Assembly: GCF_021462225.1 (NCBI RefSeq)
Contig: NC_061817.1
Span: 2,348,095-2,412,094 of the forward strand
DNA: 64,000 nt
Direction of reading: 5' to 3'
DNA from: Girardinichthys multiradiatus
Lineage: Eukaryota > Chordata > Actinopteri > Cyprinodontiformes > Goodeidae
Part shown: one piece after another, positions 33,845 to 43,902 of the stretch
Numbering within the stretch: position 1 is the first letter of the stretch
How the letters are laid out: each line of letters begins with the position of its first letter
The notes under the pieces: model-generated
The model's database searches: none
Seen by the model: only the letters and a program-made list of their open reading frames with translations
What the model was told of the DNA's origin: nothing
Position numbers and translations under genes: made by a program

Positions 33845-34395
33845 TTTAAGCATAGTTCAATAAAATGTCATATAAACCTGTTTACAGATACATCCAAAGA
33901 TGCCACATTGAATCCGCCCACCAGAAGGTCGCTTTTCAAAGATCAAGACAGCTTTCAGCAGAGAGGCACCGTTTCAGTTCAACAAGAAGTGAAATCTGGA
34001 GGTTTTACTGCAAAGAATATTTAACCCCGGCCAAAAGACAGCGACTCTCTGCGCTACAAAGCAGAGCAACACTAGTGAGTGGATTAATGAACGGTACGTT
34101 TTAATTCATACATACATACTGAATTAATTTGAATTCCTTTGTTTTTTTGTTTTTGTTTTCAGCTTTAATGTGATTATTTCAATATATATATATATATATT
34201 TATTATCTATTTATTTTTTTTTTGTTCATTCTCCTTACAGAGGTAATGTTGATGGTAGAACAGATTGGTCACAGAAACAGACAGCGCAGGAAGACAGTCT
34301 CTACAGCCTCACGGAATCTTCGTAATAAGGCCTCATCGTTAACGCTTCTGGCAGCATGTCAGATTCTGTTAAAGAAGCATTTTGGTGACATCAAG
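32682..34395 (+). CDS. Six small spliced 5' exons joined to PolB (Polinton-2)
   Basis: Predicted exons are 32682-32766 (ATG, MSVNISGN), 32879-32929, 33402-33623, 33707-33762, 33888-34093 and 34241-34395, each with AG before and GT after (mostly GTAAG). Exon 7 follows TTCATAG at 34490 and includes the PolB ATG at 34494. Exon 2 is 51 nt in both Polintons, and exon 3, 4 and 6 lengths agree modulo 3. Exon 3 contains a frame disturbance near 33450-33465 that makes the chain slip by one. Exon 4 encodes a short Gln run (CAG repeats at about 33734-33761). Product function is unknown; no catalytic motif seen. Confidence 0.6.
32988..33350 (+). repeat. tRNA-like SINE (copy 2) in a PolB leader intron
   Basis: Starts GGCTGCACGGTGGTGCAGTT, has a box-B-like GGTTCAATTCCC, and ends with AAGCGGTAGAAAATGACTGA. 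It is flanked by (TA)n tracts, consistent with insertion into the AT repeat of intron 2. The same family is at 2533-2818. Confidence 0.75.
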
Positions 34396-34493
34396 GTGAT
34401 TTTAAACTGAACTGATCACTGTGTTTTGTTTTTGTTTTTGTTTTTTCTGTAGGTTAGTTTTATTTTATTTTATTTTTCTTATGTTCATAGAAA

Positions 34494-37400
34494 ATGGATA
34501 ACCGAATCAGACTTGACCTGGATGAAATAAGAAATTTAGTTAATGAACTTAACGAAATTCCCGTTAATGCAGAAGTAGCAGATAACATCGTTTTAAATGC
34601 ATCTCCTGCTAACAGTGAAAATGTAATAAATGAAGATCAGCACGGTGACGTTTTAAACGTAATCAATCAGGCTCTTGAAGATTTAAATAGAGCACTGTAT
34701 CCACTCAGCATTCAGCAAAATGATCCACCTGACACTCATCAGAATCCTTCTACGTCACAAGCCGCAGATCGGCACGGTGACGTTTTAAACGTAATCAATC
34801 AGGCTCTTGAAGATTTAAATAGAGCACTGTATCCACTCAGCATTGAGCAAAATGATTCACCTGACAGTCATCAGAATCCTTCTACGTCACACGCCGCAGA
34901 TCAGCACGGGGGTCATTTCAATACGGACGTAGCAGTTAGTTCTGATCAAATAGAGCGAGATCCTCCAGCTGTGGTTGAACGTGAACATTTTAATAACCAT
35001 GAAATAAGGAGACCTTTTACCATACCGCCGCCCTGTCCAAGTAACGTTCCAGATTTAGCAGCATTCTATACAGACATCATGCGTATTATCATTGAATTAG
35101 CCGACGCTGCGAGATCGTTAACCAGACGTAACGACGTTGTGCAGCTGGAATTAGTGGGTGAAAATCTCAATCGTCACATCACATTTACTGTTACAGATGA
35201 TGGAAATATGATCCTGCCTGCTTTCGAAAACTTCCTCGACGATTTAGTACAATCGAATGCAAATATACCTGTAGATAATAACATGGAATTTGTTTTTCAG
35301 GTTGTTAATGACCCAGCAGGAGGTTCTAAGCGTAAAGCTGCAGGAACGTTAGACTGTGAACTGTTTAATAAGAAAATGCGTCATTTGTATATTATAAACA
35401 ATACCGGTAATCAGTTATCAGTAATCAGTAATCAGCCTCGCACACGTCTCTGATCCTGAGCTCACGGATCACCGTGCTGTAGAACTGGGGAGGAGATGGC
35501 AGCATCAGGCAGGCCTCGACGAGCAAACAGCAGTTACTTTTAGTGATATTGGTAAATTTGAAACCATTCTGAAGAGAAAAATTGTAGTGTTTCACAGAAC
35601 CACGGGCTCTACTGCTCTGTGTAAATTTGAGACCAGTTTCCCTGATTGTTCAAACCCTGTGTTTTTGCTGTTATTTCAAGGTCATTACTATGGGATAAAA
35701 AATCTCAAAGGTTTTATGGGGTGCAGATATATTTGTAATTACTGTTACACCAGCTATGATAATGCAAACACACACCATTGTGAAGGTTATTGTCCAGTGT
35801 GTCGAACATATACATGTATGCAAGAGATTAGCAATCCTGTAAGCTGTGCAGGCTGTCAAAGAATCTGTCGTAATTCCTCATGTTTCAGTAGACACAGGGA
35901 ACCACGCAACAGAAATAGTGCTGAAAGGCCTATGAGTTACTGTGAGTTGGTAAAACTGTGTAAAGTATGCAAATGGATATACGTTATTCCAATCAGTAAA
36001 CCGAATAAACCACACGTGTGTAATGTAAAATGCAGTATTTGCGGTGAAAATGTACCCCCCAGCCTAGACATTACATGCGATGATCATAAGTGTTACATTC
36101 TGCCTTGCAGTGCAATTAATCAGCTTGATGATAAACTGATTTTTTATGATTTCGAATGCCTCGTCAATGAGAGCGGCGTGCATACCCCCTTTCTGGTCTG
36201 TGCTAAAATGTTGAAAGGTGATAAATGGTACGCTTATGGACTGAATTGCACCCAAAAATTTCTCCTGCATTTCAGGAGGCCGAAGTACAGAGGCTTCACC
36301 TTCATAGCGCACAATGCGTGGGGTTACGATGGTTACCTGATTCTCACAGCAATGCTGCAGTTAGGCATTAAACCTCATCTCGTCATGGTAGGGAGTAAAG
36401 TTCTCTGTTTAACCGACCCTGATTACAGGTTAAAATACATTGATAGCCTGTCCTTCATGTGCATGAAGCTTAGTGCCATGCCGAAAGCGTTAGGCTTTAC
36501 CGATCAAAGCAAGGGTTTTTTTCCCCACCTATTTTCCTCTGAACAACATCTCCAGTATGTTGGGGCTTTTCCTCCTCCATCCTCCTACGCTGTAGAACGC
36601 ATGAGTCTTCAAGAACAACAGGTGTTTAACAGCTGGTACAGAGAAGCGAGCAAAGAGGTCTTTGACTTTAAGAAAGAAGCTATTCGTTATTGTAAAAATG
36701 ACGTTGAAATTCTTTTTCAAGGATGCTTAAGATTCAGAGACGAGTTCTTTAAGGAGACAAGTGTGGATCCGTTTAAAAGTATCACAATAGCATCAGCCTG
36801 CATGAAGGTTTTTGTAACCAATTTCCTTCCTCCTCAAACCTTAGCCATTCCATCACCTCTGGACTACAGACGTAGCAGTAAAACGTTCTCCAGCGCGTCC
36901 ATTCAATGGCTCGGCTGGATTGCAGACAGCAGAGCCATATTTATCGAGCATGCATTAAATAGGGGTGAAAAGAAAATCGGGCCATATTCAGTGGATGGGT
37001 ATGCAGAGATTAACGGTGTCAGAGTTGCATTTGAATTTTACGGCTGTTTTTTCCACGGCTGTAAAAAATGTTACATGCCTCATGACAAGTGTCCGTTGAG
37101 AGGGGTCGCATTTGAACAGTTTTACGCCGCCACTGTTGAGAGAAGCAAGGTGTTACAAACTGTGTACGGCCTTCGTCTCGAAGTCATATGGGAGCATGAG
37201 TGGATTGAAATTAAAAAATCAGACCCTGGGGTGATCAGCTTTCTTGAGAAAGTTAATGCACCCGAACCGCTATCCCCCCGGGATGCTCTGTATGGTGGAC
37301 GCACCTGTCCTATGAAGTTGAGGTACACAGCGGAACCGGATGAAACTGTACACTATGTGGATTACACATCTCTGTACCCTTATGTAAATGCCAACTGCGT

Positions 37401-38616
37401 TTTTCCCCTCGGACACCCCACCATCATTTACAAAGATTTTGATGACCCCAGCAGCTACTTCGATATAATCAAAGCTGTGGTCTACCCACCACGTAACCTG
37501 TTGTTCCCTGTTTTACCTTACAGAACATCCCAAGGTAAACTTGTGTTCACTCTCTGCCGCACATGCGCTGAAATAAATAACCAGTCAGGTCCCTGCATGC
37601 ATAGTGATGAGGACAGAGCTCTGACGGGTGTATGGGTGAGTGTAGAACTCTGTAAAGCGTTGGAGTGTAGTTATCGTCTTGCTAAAATCACAGAGGTGTG
37701 GCATTTTGAAAAGAGAAGTGATACAATTTTTAAAGGTTACATTCATTGCTTTTTAAAGGGTAAGCAGGAGGCTTCAGGCTATCCGTCTGAAGCAGTGGAT
37801 CAGGAGAGTAAGTCAAAGTATATAAGCGACTACAAACTGCATCAGGGCATCCAATTAGACCCTGAGAAAATCGAGATGAATCCTGCCAAAAGGCAGGTTG
37901 CAAAATTGTGTTTAAACAGTTTTTGGGGGAAATTTGCGCAAAGAAGTGATCTGTCTCAGACCACAGTCATCACTAACCCTGAAGTCTTTTTCAGCTTCAT
38001 GTTCTCGAGTAAATACAGGGTTAACTATTTTCATTTTTTCAACCCTGAAATGTGTGTAGTGCAGTGGAACTACAGCAAACGTGTCATATATCCACCAAGT
38101 AAGACAAATAATGTGTTTATTGCAGCATTCACCACCGCTTATGCACGTTTAAAACTTCTCAGCGGCATGGAGAAGTTACAGGACAGATTGATTTATATTG
38201 ACACGGACAGTTTGATTTATGTGACAAAAAGTGGTGAAACTCCTCTGGAATTGGGGAATTATCTGGGTGATCTTACTGACGACTTAGATGGTGACAGCAT
38301 TTCGGAGTTTGCATCAACAGGACCCAAGAGTTATGCATACCAGACCAAAAACCGTAAAAATGTAATGATACGTGCTAAAGGCATCACTCAGACGCATGAA
38401 TGCAGCGAGAGGGTCAATTTTGACAGCATCAAAGGGCTGGTCGAGGGCTACTTACAGAGGTCAAGTGAGGGTGTCATTGAAATCCCTCAACACACAATCA
38501 GGAGGGATAAAAAGAGATTCCGTTTGACAAACGCGACATTTCTTAAAACGTTTCGATTGGTGTATGATAAGAGACGTCTTTTTTCTGACGGGACAACTCT
38601 GCCTTTCGGTTATTAG
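34494..38616 (+). pseudogene. Protein-primed DNA polymerase B (Polinton-2), one frameshift
   Basis: A 319-codon ORF (34494-35453) leads into a short local CAGTAAT repeat near 35418-35440 that shifts the frame by a net four bases compared with Polinton-1; the 1009-codon ORF 35587-38616 follows. In the latter, a Cys-rich zinc-binding module lies at about residues 45-155. Exonuclease motifs are YDFEC (~186), FIAHNAWGYD (~239) and YCKNDVEIL (~368). Polymerase motifs are DYTSLYPY (~592), LNSFWGKF (~776) and YIDTDSLIYV (~870). It contains a 132-bp tandem duplication at 34635-34898. The segment at 37477-37775, between motifs A and B, sits where protein-primed polymerases carry TPR1. Confidence 0.92.
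34635..34898 (+). repeat. Two 132-bp in-frame tandem repeats in PolB N-terminus
   Basis: Units start at 34635 and 34767, each 44 codons (HGDVLNVINQALEDLNRALY and onward), with a partial third start at 34899. Polinton-1 has a single unit at the equivalent place. Confidence 0.9.
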
Positions 38617-38646
38617 AGTTGAAGAAGAAATAAAATAAAAAGTCAC

Positions 38647-39318
38647 ATGGATTTACAGGAGATTGATTTTGATCCTAGATTTAGAGCACCTTTCTCATGT
38701 ATGATAGTTGGACCCAGCGGCTGTGGGAAAACGTTCTTTGTAAAAAGTATTTTACAAAACTGTAATCATGTCATGGATATTGTTCCAGAAAATATTGTAT
38801 GGATTTACACATCTTTTCAACCCATGTATGCTGAATTGCAGAAGATGAATAAAAATATTACCTTTGTGGAAGGATTGCCTCATTCTTTTGAAGATGAAAA
38901 CCTGTTTCCTCCTGATCAGAATCATCTGATTATTCTAGACGATGTTATTGCTCAAGCCTCAGATGATGAAAACGTGATGAAGGTCTTTACCCAGTTTCGT
39001 CACCATCGTAATATGAGTGTTATGATGTTGACTCAGAATGTTTTTCATCAGGGAAAGTTCAGTCGCACTATTAGTTTGAACTGTAATTATATGGTGTTGT
39101 TTAAGAACCCGAGAGATAAACTCCAGCTGAATATACTGGCCCGCCAAATGTTTCCATCTCAAAAGGGTCTCTTCTTGGAGAGTTTTGAAGACGCAACGAG
39201 AGAAGCTCATGGATATTTAATCATCGATTTTACGCCTACCTGCCCAGAACATTTCAGACTGAGAACGGGGATACTTCCTCAGCAGTGGCCTGCTGTGTAC
39301 GTACCCAGAACAAAGTAA
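38647..39318 (+). CDS. FtsK/HerA-type genome-packaging ATPase (Polinton-2)
   Basis: 223 residues, intact. Walker A GPSGCGKT at residues 22-29, Walker B HLIILDDVI at about 93-101 with the acidic pair, and a LTQNVFHQ sensor-like segment. It belongs to the packaging ATPases of Polintons and related double jelly-roll viruses, which translocate DNA into the capsid. It is the second gene of the rightward arm, 30 bases after PolB and 6 bases before the next ORF, consistent with one transcription unit. Confidence 0.92.
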   Translation: MDLQEIDFDPRFRAPFSCMIVGPSGCGKTFFVKSILQNCNHVMDIVPENIVWIYTSFQPMYAELQKMNKNITFVEGLPHSFEDENLFPPDQNHLIILDDVIAQASDDENVMKVFTQFRHHRNMSVMMLTQNVFHQGKFSRTISLNCNYMVLFKNPRDKLQLNILARQMFPSQKGLFLESFEDATREAHGYLIIDFTPTCPEHFRLRTGILPQQWPAVYVPRTK

Positions 39319-39324
39319 GTCATC

Positions 39325-39666
39325 ATGTCTGCGCGTTTAAAAAGGAATTTACCATTATTCAGAGCTTTGTACCAGGCCTGTCCACAGAAACGTAAAGATA
39401 TTCTCGCACACTGCTCTCCCGACTTTATTCAGGCTCTGTGCGAGATTGCACTGAATATCCTAAAAGGTAACATTAAACTATCACCCTCTCAACACCGACA
39501 ATTGAAGAAACAAATAAATATCATCAGATTGTTGGGTGATAAAAGAACCGGGATAAAAACTAAACAGTTGGCTCTCAAAAAGCAACAAGGTGGTTTTATT
39601 CTTCCCATCTTAACGGCTCTTGCACCCTTGATCGGTGATCTAGTGGGTGGTATAATCAGGAGATAA
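39325..39666 (+). CDS. Small basic Polinton protein with hydrophobic Gly-rich tail
   Basis: 113 residues, intact. The N-terminal two thirds is helical and basic (LKRNLPLFRALYQACPQKRK, CEIALNILKGNIKLSPSQHR). The C-terminus GGFILPILTALAPLIGDLVG plus GIIRR is hydrophobic and glycine-rich with a dibasic end, like membrane-lytic or transmembrane peptides. I recall similar proteins in other Polintons but no assigned function. TAATG overlap with the next gene suggests coupled expression. Confidence 0.65.
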   Translation: MSARLKRNLPLFRALYQACPQKRKDILAHCSPDFIQALCEIALNILKGNIKLSPSQHRQLKKQINIIRLLGDKRTGIKTKQLALKKQQGGFILPILTALAPLIGDLVGGIIRR

Positions 39667-40496
39667 TGTCTCTCAGAACATCGCAGAAGATGTTTCTCAT
39701 TTCCCCTCATCAGTTCAGGTGTCTGACCCAGTCAGACACGTCCATCAGACAGACGGCGGAGGAGAATTTGGATGCTGAAATGAGAGCGATATTAAACGAG
39801 CCGGGTTTGACTTCTTATGAAAAAATCAAGAGATACGATGCTCTTCTCCAGAGGTATCTGACTTTATTTAAGCAAGGTGTCAAAGAAGAAAAACAGCGAG
39901 TCAGTTTAACGCTGCAGCGTGACACAGAGGTTCCTGAACATGAGCGGTCCCAAGAAAAACAAGGCCCAGGGCAGGACGAGGCCCCTAAGGATCAGGTCCT
40001 TACGGAAGTACTGAAAAGCCTTCCTAAACACAACCGTAAAAATGCCGAGTACATTTTGAAGAAATTATCCGAAAGAAGTTAGAGTTGGACTTCGCGAGGT
40101 GAATTTGTATTTAAAGAAAATGTTATAAAAGGGTCCCACATGATTGATTTGTTGAAAAATCTCATGCTTCCGTTTAAAAAATCTGGAGCATCACAAACCC
40201 GAGGATGGTCTGATTTTCTACACTCCATGTCAGAAGTAAACATCCCCATATCTTCAGTCATTAACCCTTATGCTCGTGAAGAATATAGACGTTTCAAAAC
40301 AGAGGGTACATCGATTGAAAATGGGGGTACACCCCCCAGCGTTAAGCAGAGAAGAAAAAGAAGAAGAAGGCAGATAACTCATTCTCCCCATTGGTCGAGA
40401 TCTGAGCTGGAAGATCCAAAAAATGCTGATGGGAGATCAAAAAGGTCTCTTCGTAAGACGACACTACCACCCCGATGGATTACATTTTCACCATAA
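39666..40496 (+). pseudogene. PX-type conserved Polinton protein with one nonsense codon (Polinton-2)
   Basis: The first ORF, 39666-40082 (138 aa), ends at a TAG at 40080-40082, where Polinton-1 has a glycine codon. The same frame then continues to the stop at 40496 with RGEFVFKENVIKGSHMIDLL, QTRGWSDFLHSMSEVNIPIS, a Lys/Arg-rich stretch (KQRRKRRRRQ) and a PRWITFSP end. Full reading would be about 276 residues. The upstream part has a helical coiled region and a charged linker. Function unknown. Confidence 0.7.
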
Positions 40497-40538
40497 ACCG
40501 TTATAAGAAAATGAAACATGTAGTCTATTTCTTGTATT

Positions 40539-40555
40539 CAATAAAATATTTATTG
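40539..40555. terminator. Bidirectional poly(A) palindrome (Polinton-2)
   Basis: CAATAAAATATTTATTG provides AATAAA on both strands between the convergent arms. It is the exact reverse complement of 15735-15751 in the oppositely oriented Polinton-1, so strict conservation is visible. Confidence 0.75.
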
Positions 40556-40677
40556 ATTATATTTTTCAAGTCTAACTTCGTTCTCTACTTCACACACTAA
40601 CATATGATATCATTACACAAATATTAAATCATAAGAAGAAAAAAAACAAACAATCAATGAAAAAAAAATAAGACATT

Positions 40678-41220
40678 TTAAATTCCATAACAATCCAGAA
40701 ACATCTCCAAAGAGCATGTTCCGTGAGTATAAAATGTACAACTTTGATTAACGACACATTTCTGATATTTTTTCACAAAGTTAGATACCATTAAATCATT
40801 CTTAATCACATCTCTGGTGTATTTCGACAACACTTGCTGCAGTGATAATCCGCACGCTCTATGACATAGATAAAAAATGCAATGGTGACCGCACACAGTG
40901 GACAGAGTGTTTTGAAGCTGATTATTATGATACAATATTTTTGAGGATCTGTCTTCTAAAAATGTTACGATGCTTGACGGGTAGAACTCGAAATCCGGAG
41001 AGAATCCATAAGAGTCAAAAAAGCTGGATTGACCATTCTCATCCAATGTCAGAGCTAGCCAGTGTTCTCCCGGCATGTGTGAAGGATGTGTGTTCACAAT
41101 AAAGTAGGCCGGCCCTGGGAATTTGTCAGCTAGCAGCGGGAGCTGGTCGCACGGCCATACACCACAAAACAAATCTTCCAGCAGATGACGCATCAGGCTC
41201 TCAATTTCATGATTATTCAT
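40678..41220 (-). CDS. Adenain-like virion maturation cysteine protease (Polinton-2)
   Basis: 180 residues, intact. Catalytic arrangement matches adenain (C5 family): His53 in GEHWLAL, acidic Asp69 in FFDSYG, Gln in NNQLQ (~101-103), Cys110 in STVCGHHC. Length is slightly under the adenovirus enzyme. It would cleave virion proteins during capsid maturation. It lies 11 bases after the major capsid stop in the leftward capsid operon-like cluster. Confidence 0.92.
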   Translation of the reverse strand: MNNHEIESLMRHLLEDLFCGVWPCDQLPLLADKFPGPAYFIVNTHPSHMPGEHWLALTLDENGQSSFFDSYGFSPDFEFYPSSIVTFLEDRSSKILYHNNQLQNTLSTVCGHHCIFYLCHRACGLSLQQVLSKYTRDVIKNDLMVSNFVKKYQKCVVNQSCTFYTHGTCSLEMFLDCYGI

Positions 41221-41231
41221 GTCTGATTAGA

Positions 41232-42540
41232 TTAATAATAATCCACCAGCACACGCCTCTTTGAATCAATCTCTAAAATAGAGTCATAACAAGCGTAGAT
41301 GATCAGCGTGGTGGTATGAGGCAACGGGTTTCTGAAGCGCATTTCCAATCTAAAATTCCCACTGGAAACTGGAAATAGAGCATCTGTGTCCTCGCCCGGG
41401 TTAAGATTAAATGTGAATAGAGAGTATCCTTGATTAAATTCCTGACGTGTTATACTCAGTGGAAGATCTTTTAGATGTCGTCCTGTAGCTGTAAACAAGT
41501 TGTAATACTCTCTCACTGAATGACCTTGGTTAAAATTGGGCTGGAAGGCTTTAGCAGGAATTTGTCTGCCATCCTTACACAAAGCTAAATATTCCATATC
41601 AAAATAATTAAAGTCAAACGGATTGAGATTGCGTGTTCCTGTAAAAGCGTCATGATCCAGTAACGGAATCACCATATACTTGGGAAAGATGCCTAAGAAA
41701 AGATTTTCTTGGTTGCATACCCTTGAATTTTCAGGGATGGAATATGTTTTTACATTCACACGTGAAAGTGGATACAGAGCATTTGCCTTCATTAAAGCTG
41801 AAGCGTGCCCCAGTCGTACAGCTGGAGAGACAGTAACTTTTTTTGATAAAAAGAGATGCTCCTAATATCCTGAGTTTGTAAGTGGAGTCTCTTGCTGCCA
41901 TGAGACCAAAGGCATCGTTGGCTCTTGTAAGTTTAATTTTAAGGTCAACAGAGTTTAAAAGACGTCTCTCGCAGAAAAATATGTCTGCATGCAGGGGGCC
42001 TAGGAGATGTACCTCCCTGGAATTTTCCGTAAAGCCTGCTCTGCTGTTAAGACCTTGGTTAGGGCCGTTAGTTGTAACAATAGAGTTCAGAGCACCTGCA
42101 GTGTCTTTATAAAAAAGACCAGAGCTAAACTGGGTTTTTAAAGAATCCTCAGAAAAGTTTAACAATGTCTCAATCATGGCTCTATATGGATGTGTAGCGC
42201 TGGATTGTGAAATCATTCGATCTCCGAGAGTGACGTCACACTGACTGAAGATGGTGTTTAACGGGTAGTTGATGAGCCCTACAGGTGCATCATCTGGCAG
42301 GTTTGTTCCATTCTCGTTAGTAATTTTCACTCTGAGATGCAACAGCGTATCGTTGAGATCCAGATACTTTTCCCCGTCTCCCGGAATGAAAAACTCGATT
42401 GGCCATCCATCAGTGATTGCTGATAAAGGCTGGATCTCGGTGTAAATTTTATCTTCGATCAATAGCTGCGTCATCGGGGCAGAAAATAAGTCCAACTCTG
42501 CCAGCGTGCACTCTGATGATTTGTTATGTAAAAGAGCCAT
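41232..42540 (-). pseudogene. Major capsid protein, double jelly-roll type, one frameshift (Polinton-2)
   Basis: The start MALLHNKSSECTLAELDLFS at 42540 overlaps the stop of the preceding gene. The reading runs cleanly until an A-run near 41840 that is one base longer than in Polinton-1; the second frame (41792-41232) continues to ...SKRRVLVDYY. Combined length is about 435 residues, typical of Polinton major capsids. Beta-rich composition and position between the core-like and protease genes support the assignment. The single homopolymer change could also be a sequencing error. Confidence 0.82.
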
Positions 42541-42983
42541 TATTTAAATATATCAAAACTTGCGGATGACTTCCTTCCTCTTCGTTTGTCAGCTGCGACT
42601 GATCTCCTTTTTCGCGTTTGTCGTTGTTTTTTAACCGTCCTTAAACGATCACCAGGGGGTCTTGTTCTGGGTCTTTTGGATAAAACCATAATTCCTGAAC
42701 CTTCTTGACCGTCGGTGTGTGTAGAACCACTCATTTTATTCACGGCTCTACCGATGACATCCGAAGCGATATTTGATGCAGCCGTTTTAAGATGGGGTTT
42801 TGCAATTGCAAATCCTTTTTTAACCAGAGGGGATACGAAGCGGAATAATTTTGAAAATAATGATCCAATTCCGCGTCCGTACATGACCGGAGCCCCATAA
42901 AATCCTGGCAGATTACCGCCTGATTGACTTACATAGTAATTTACAAAGCGATTTGGATCACATCTCAGACTTAGCTGTGCCAT
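42540..42983 (-). CDS. Basic core / protein VI-X-like virion protein (Polinton-2)
   Basis: 147 residues from MAQLSLRCDP; an in-frame ATG 20 codons upstream exists but is less likely. Contains the amphipathic YGRGIGSLFSKLFRFVSPLV, a helix AKPHLKTAASNIASDVIGRA, and a basic tail with KRPRTRPPGDRLR and TRKRRS. Conservation with Polinton-1 is high across both parts. Proposed role is a minor virion protein that binds DNA and may act on membranes (inference from adintovirus-type PX/VI). Confidence 0.68.
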   Translation of the reverse strand: MAQLSLRCDPNRFVNYYVSQSGGNLPGFYGAPVMYGRGIGSLFSKLFRFVSPLVKKGFAIAKPHLKTAASNIASDVIGRAVNKMSGSTHTDGQEGSGIMVLSKRPRTRPPGDRLRTVKKQRQTRKRRSVAADKRRGRKSSASFDIFK

Positions 42984-43105
42984 GTTCTCTCTTGCCTGCT
43001 TGATGCAGTGTTGAATGACCAGCGTAATATGAATGATAACCAATCAATCTTAAAGGTTATATACATATCTCTGGAATAGTTTATACAAATAAAATTTATC
43101 TCAGG

Positions 43106-43864
43106 CTACGATATCACTGGTCTGAAGTGTAGTCTTATGACGGTCTTTCCATAGACGAAATTTACAGGAACGTTTTGGTCCGATTTAATTTCTATATTGA
43201 TATTTTCAATATGTCTTCTGGAGACTGGAAGGTAGTGGGCGGGGTTAAACGTCTGAGTAATCATATCACTGAATTTGCCTTGTACTTTGACGGTCCGCAG
43301 TAAAGGTGCAAAAGTGTCGCCTACTATTTGTGGGCTGACCACGTCGCTGTAACAGTATAGGTGATAGAAACCAGCCTTTATATCCTCCGGAAAAGGAGCC
43401 AGTTTTGGTTCAGAAACATGAATCCATTCCCCTGGTTTCACACCCATCATATAAGCTAGAGTGTTGAAGAAGCGTATTTCATACGGACTGTTTGCTTGAA
43501 ATGCAAATCTCTTTTGAACTTTGCTGAATTTAATGCGTAAACCCGATTTCAATTTTTTGAAAAACATTTCCATCTCTGTCTCGAGTTGAATAACGCTGTT
43601 ATAGTAGCCACTTCTGATCCTTTGCGTATTGATCTCCACATCACCAACCTTCCTCCATTCAAAGTAGGCATCATAATCCGGTAAATTATGCCATGTATGA
43701 GGGTATGAAATCTCTGCTAATGCAACCATCCATTGGCCTTCTAAATCAATATGTTGAGCTAAATTCACACGGAAACTTGAACTGGTATTATTTTTAAACA
43801 CTTCCATGCTAGCATTAGATGGAAGAGTAACGTAAAAGCCATCATCCTCTACCTGACGGTTCAT
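43106..43864 (-). CDS. Minor (penton-like) capsid protein (Polinton-2)
   Basis: 252 residues, intact, starting MNRQVEDDGFYVTLPSNAS. It shows the strand-rich pattern of the single jelly-roll minor capsid protein: VNLAQHIDLEGQWMVALAEI, YPHTWHNLPDYDAYFEWRKV, YLPVSRRHIENINIEIKSDQ. Such proteins form capsid vertices in Polinton-like viruses. It is followed on the same strand by the core-like, major capsid and protease genes. Confidence 0.82.
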   Translation of the reverse strand: MNRQVEDDGFYVTLPSNASMEVFKNNTSSSFRVNLAQHIDLEGQWMVALAEISYPHTWHNLPDYDAYFEWRKVGDVEINTQRIRSGYYNSVIQLETEMEMFFKKLKSGLRIKFSKVQKRFAFQANSPYEIRFFNTLAYMMGVKPGEWIHVSEPKLAPFPEDIKAGFYHLYCYSDVVSPQIVGDTFAPLLRTVKVQGKFSDMITQTFNPAHYLPVSRRHIENINIEIKSDQNVPVNFVYGKTVIRLHFRPVIS

Positions 43865-43902
43865 GATGCTGTGTCAACTGTGAGGTTTAGTGCAAACCTT
43901 TT

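Noticed and set aside
33638..33853. ORF of Ile/Tyr repeats and poly-Cys on the minus strand
   Set aside because: Translation of a (TA)n tract and a CAG repeat in the wrong frame and strand.
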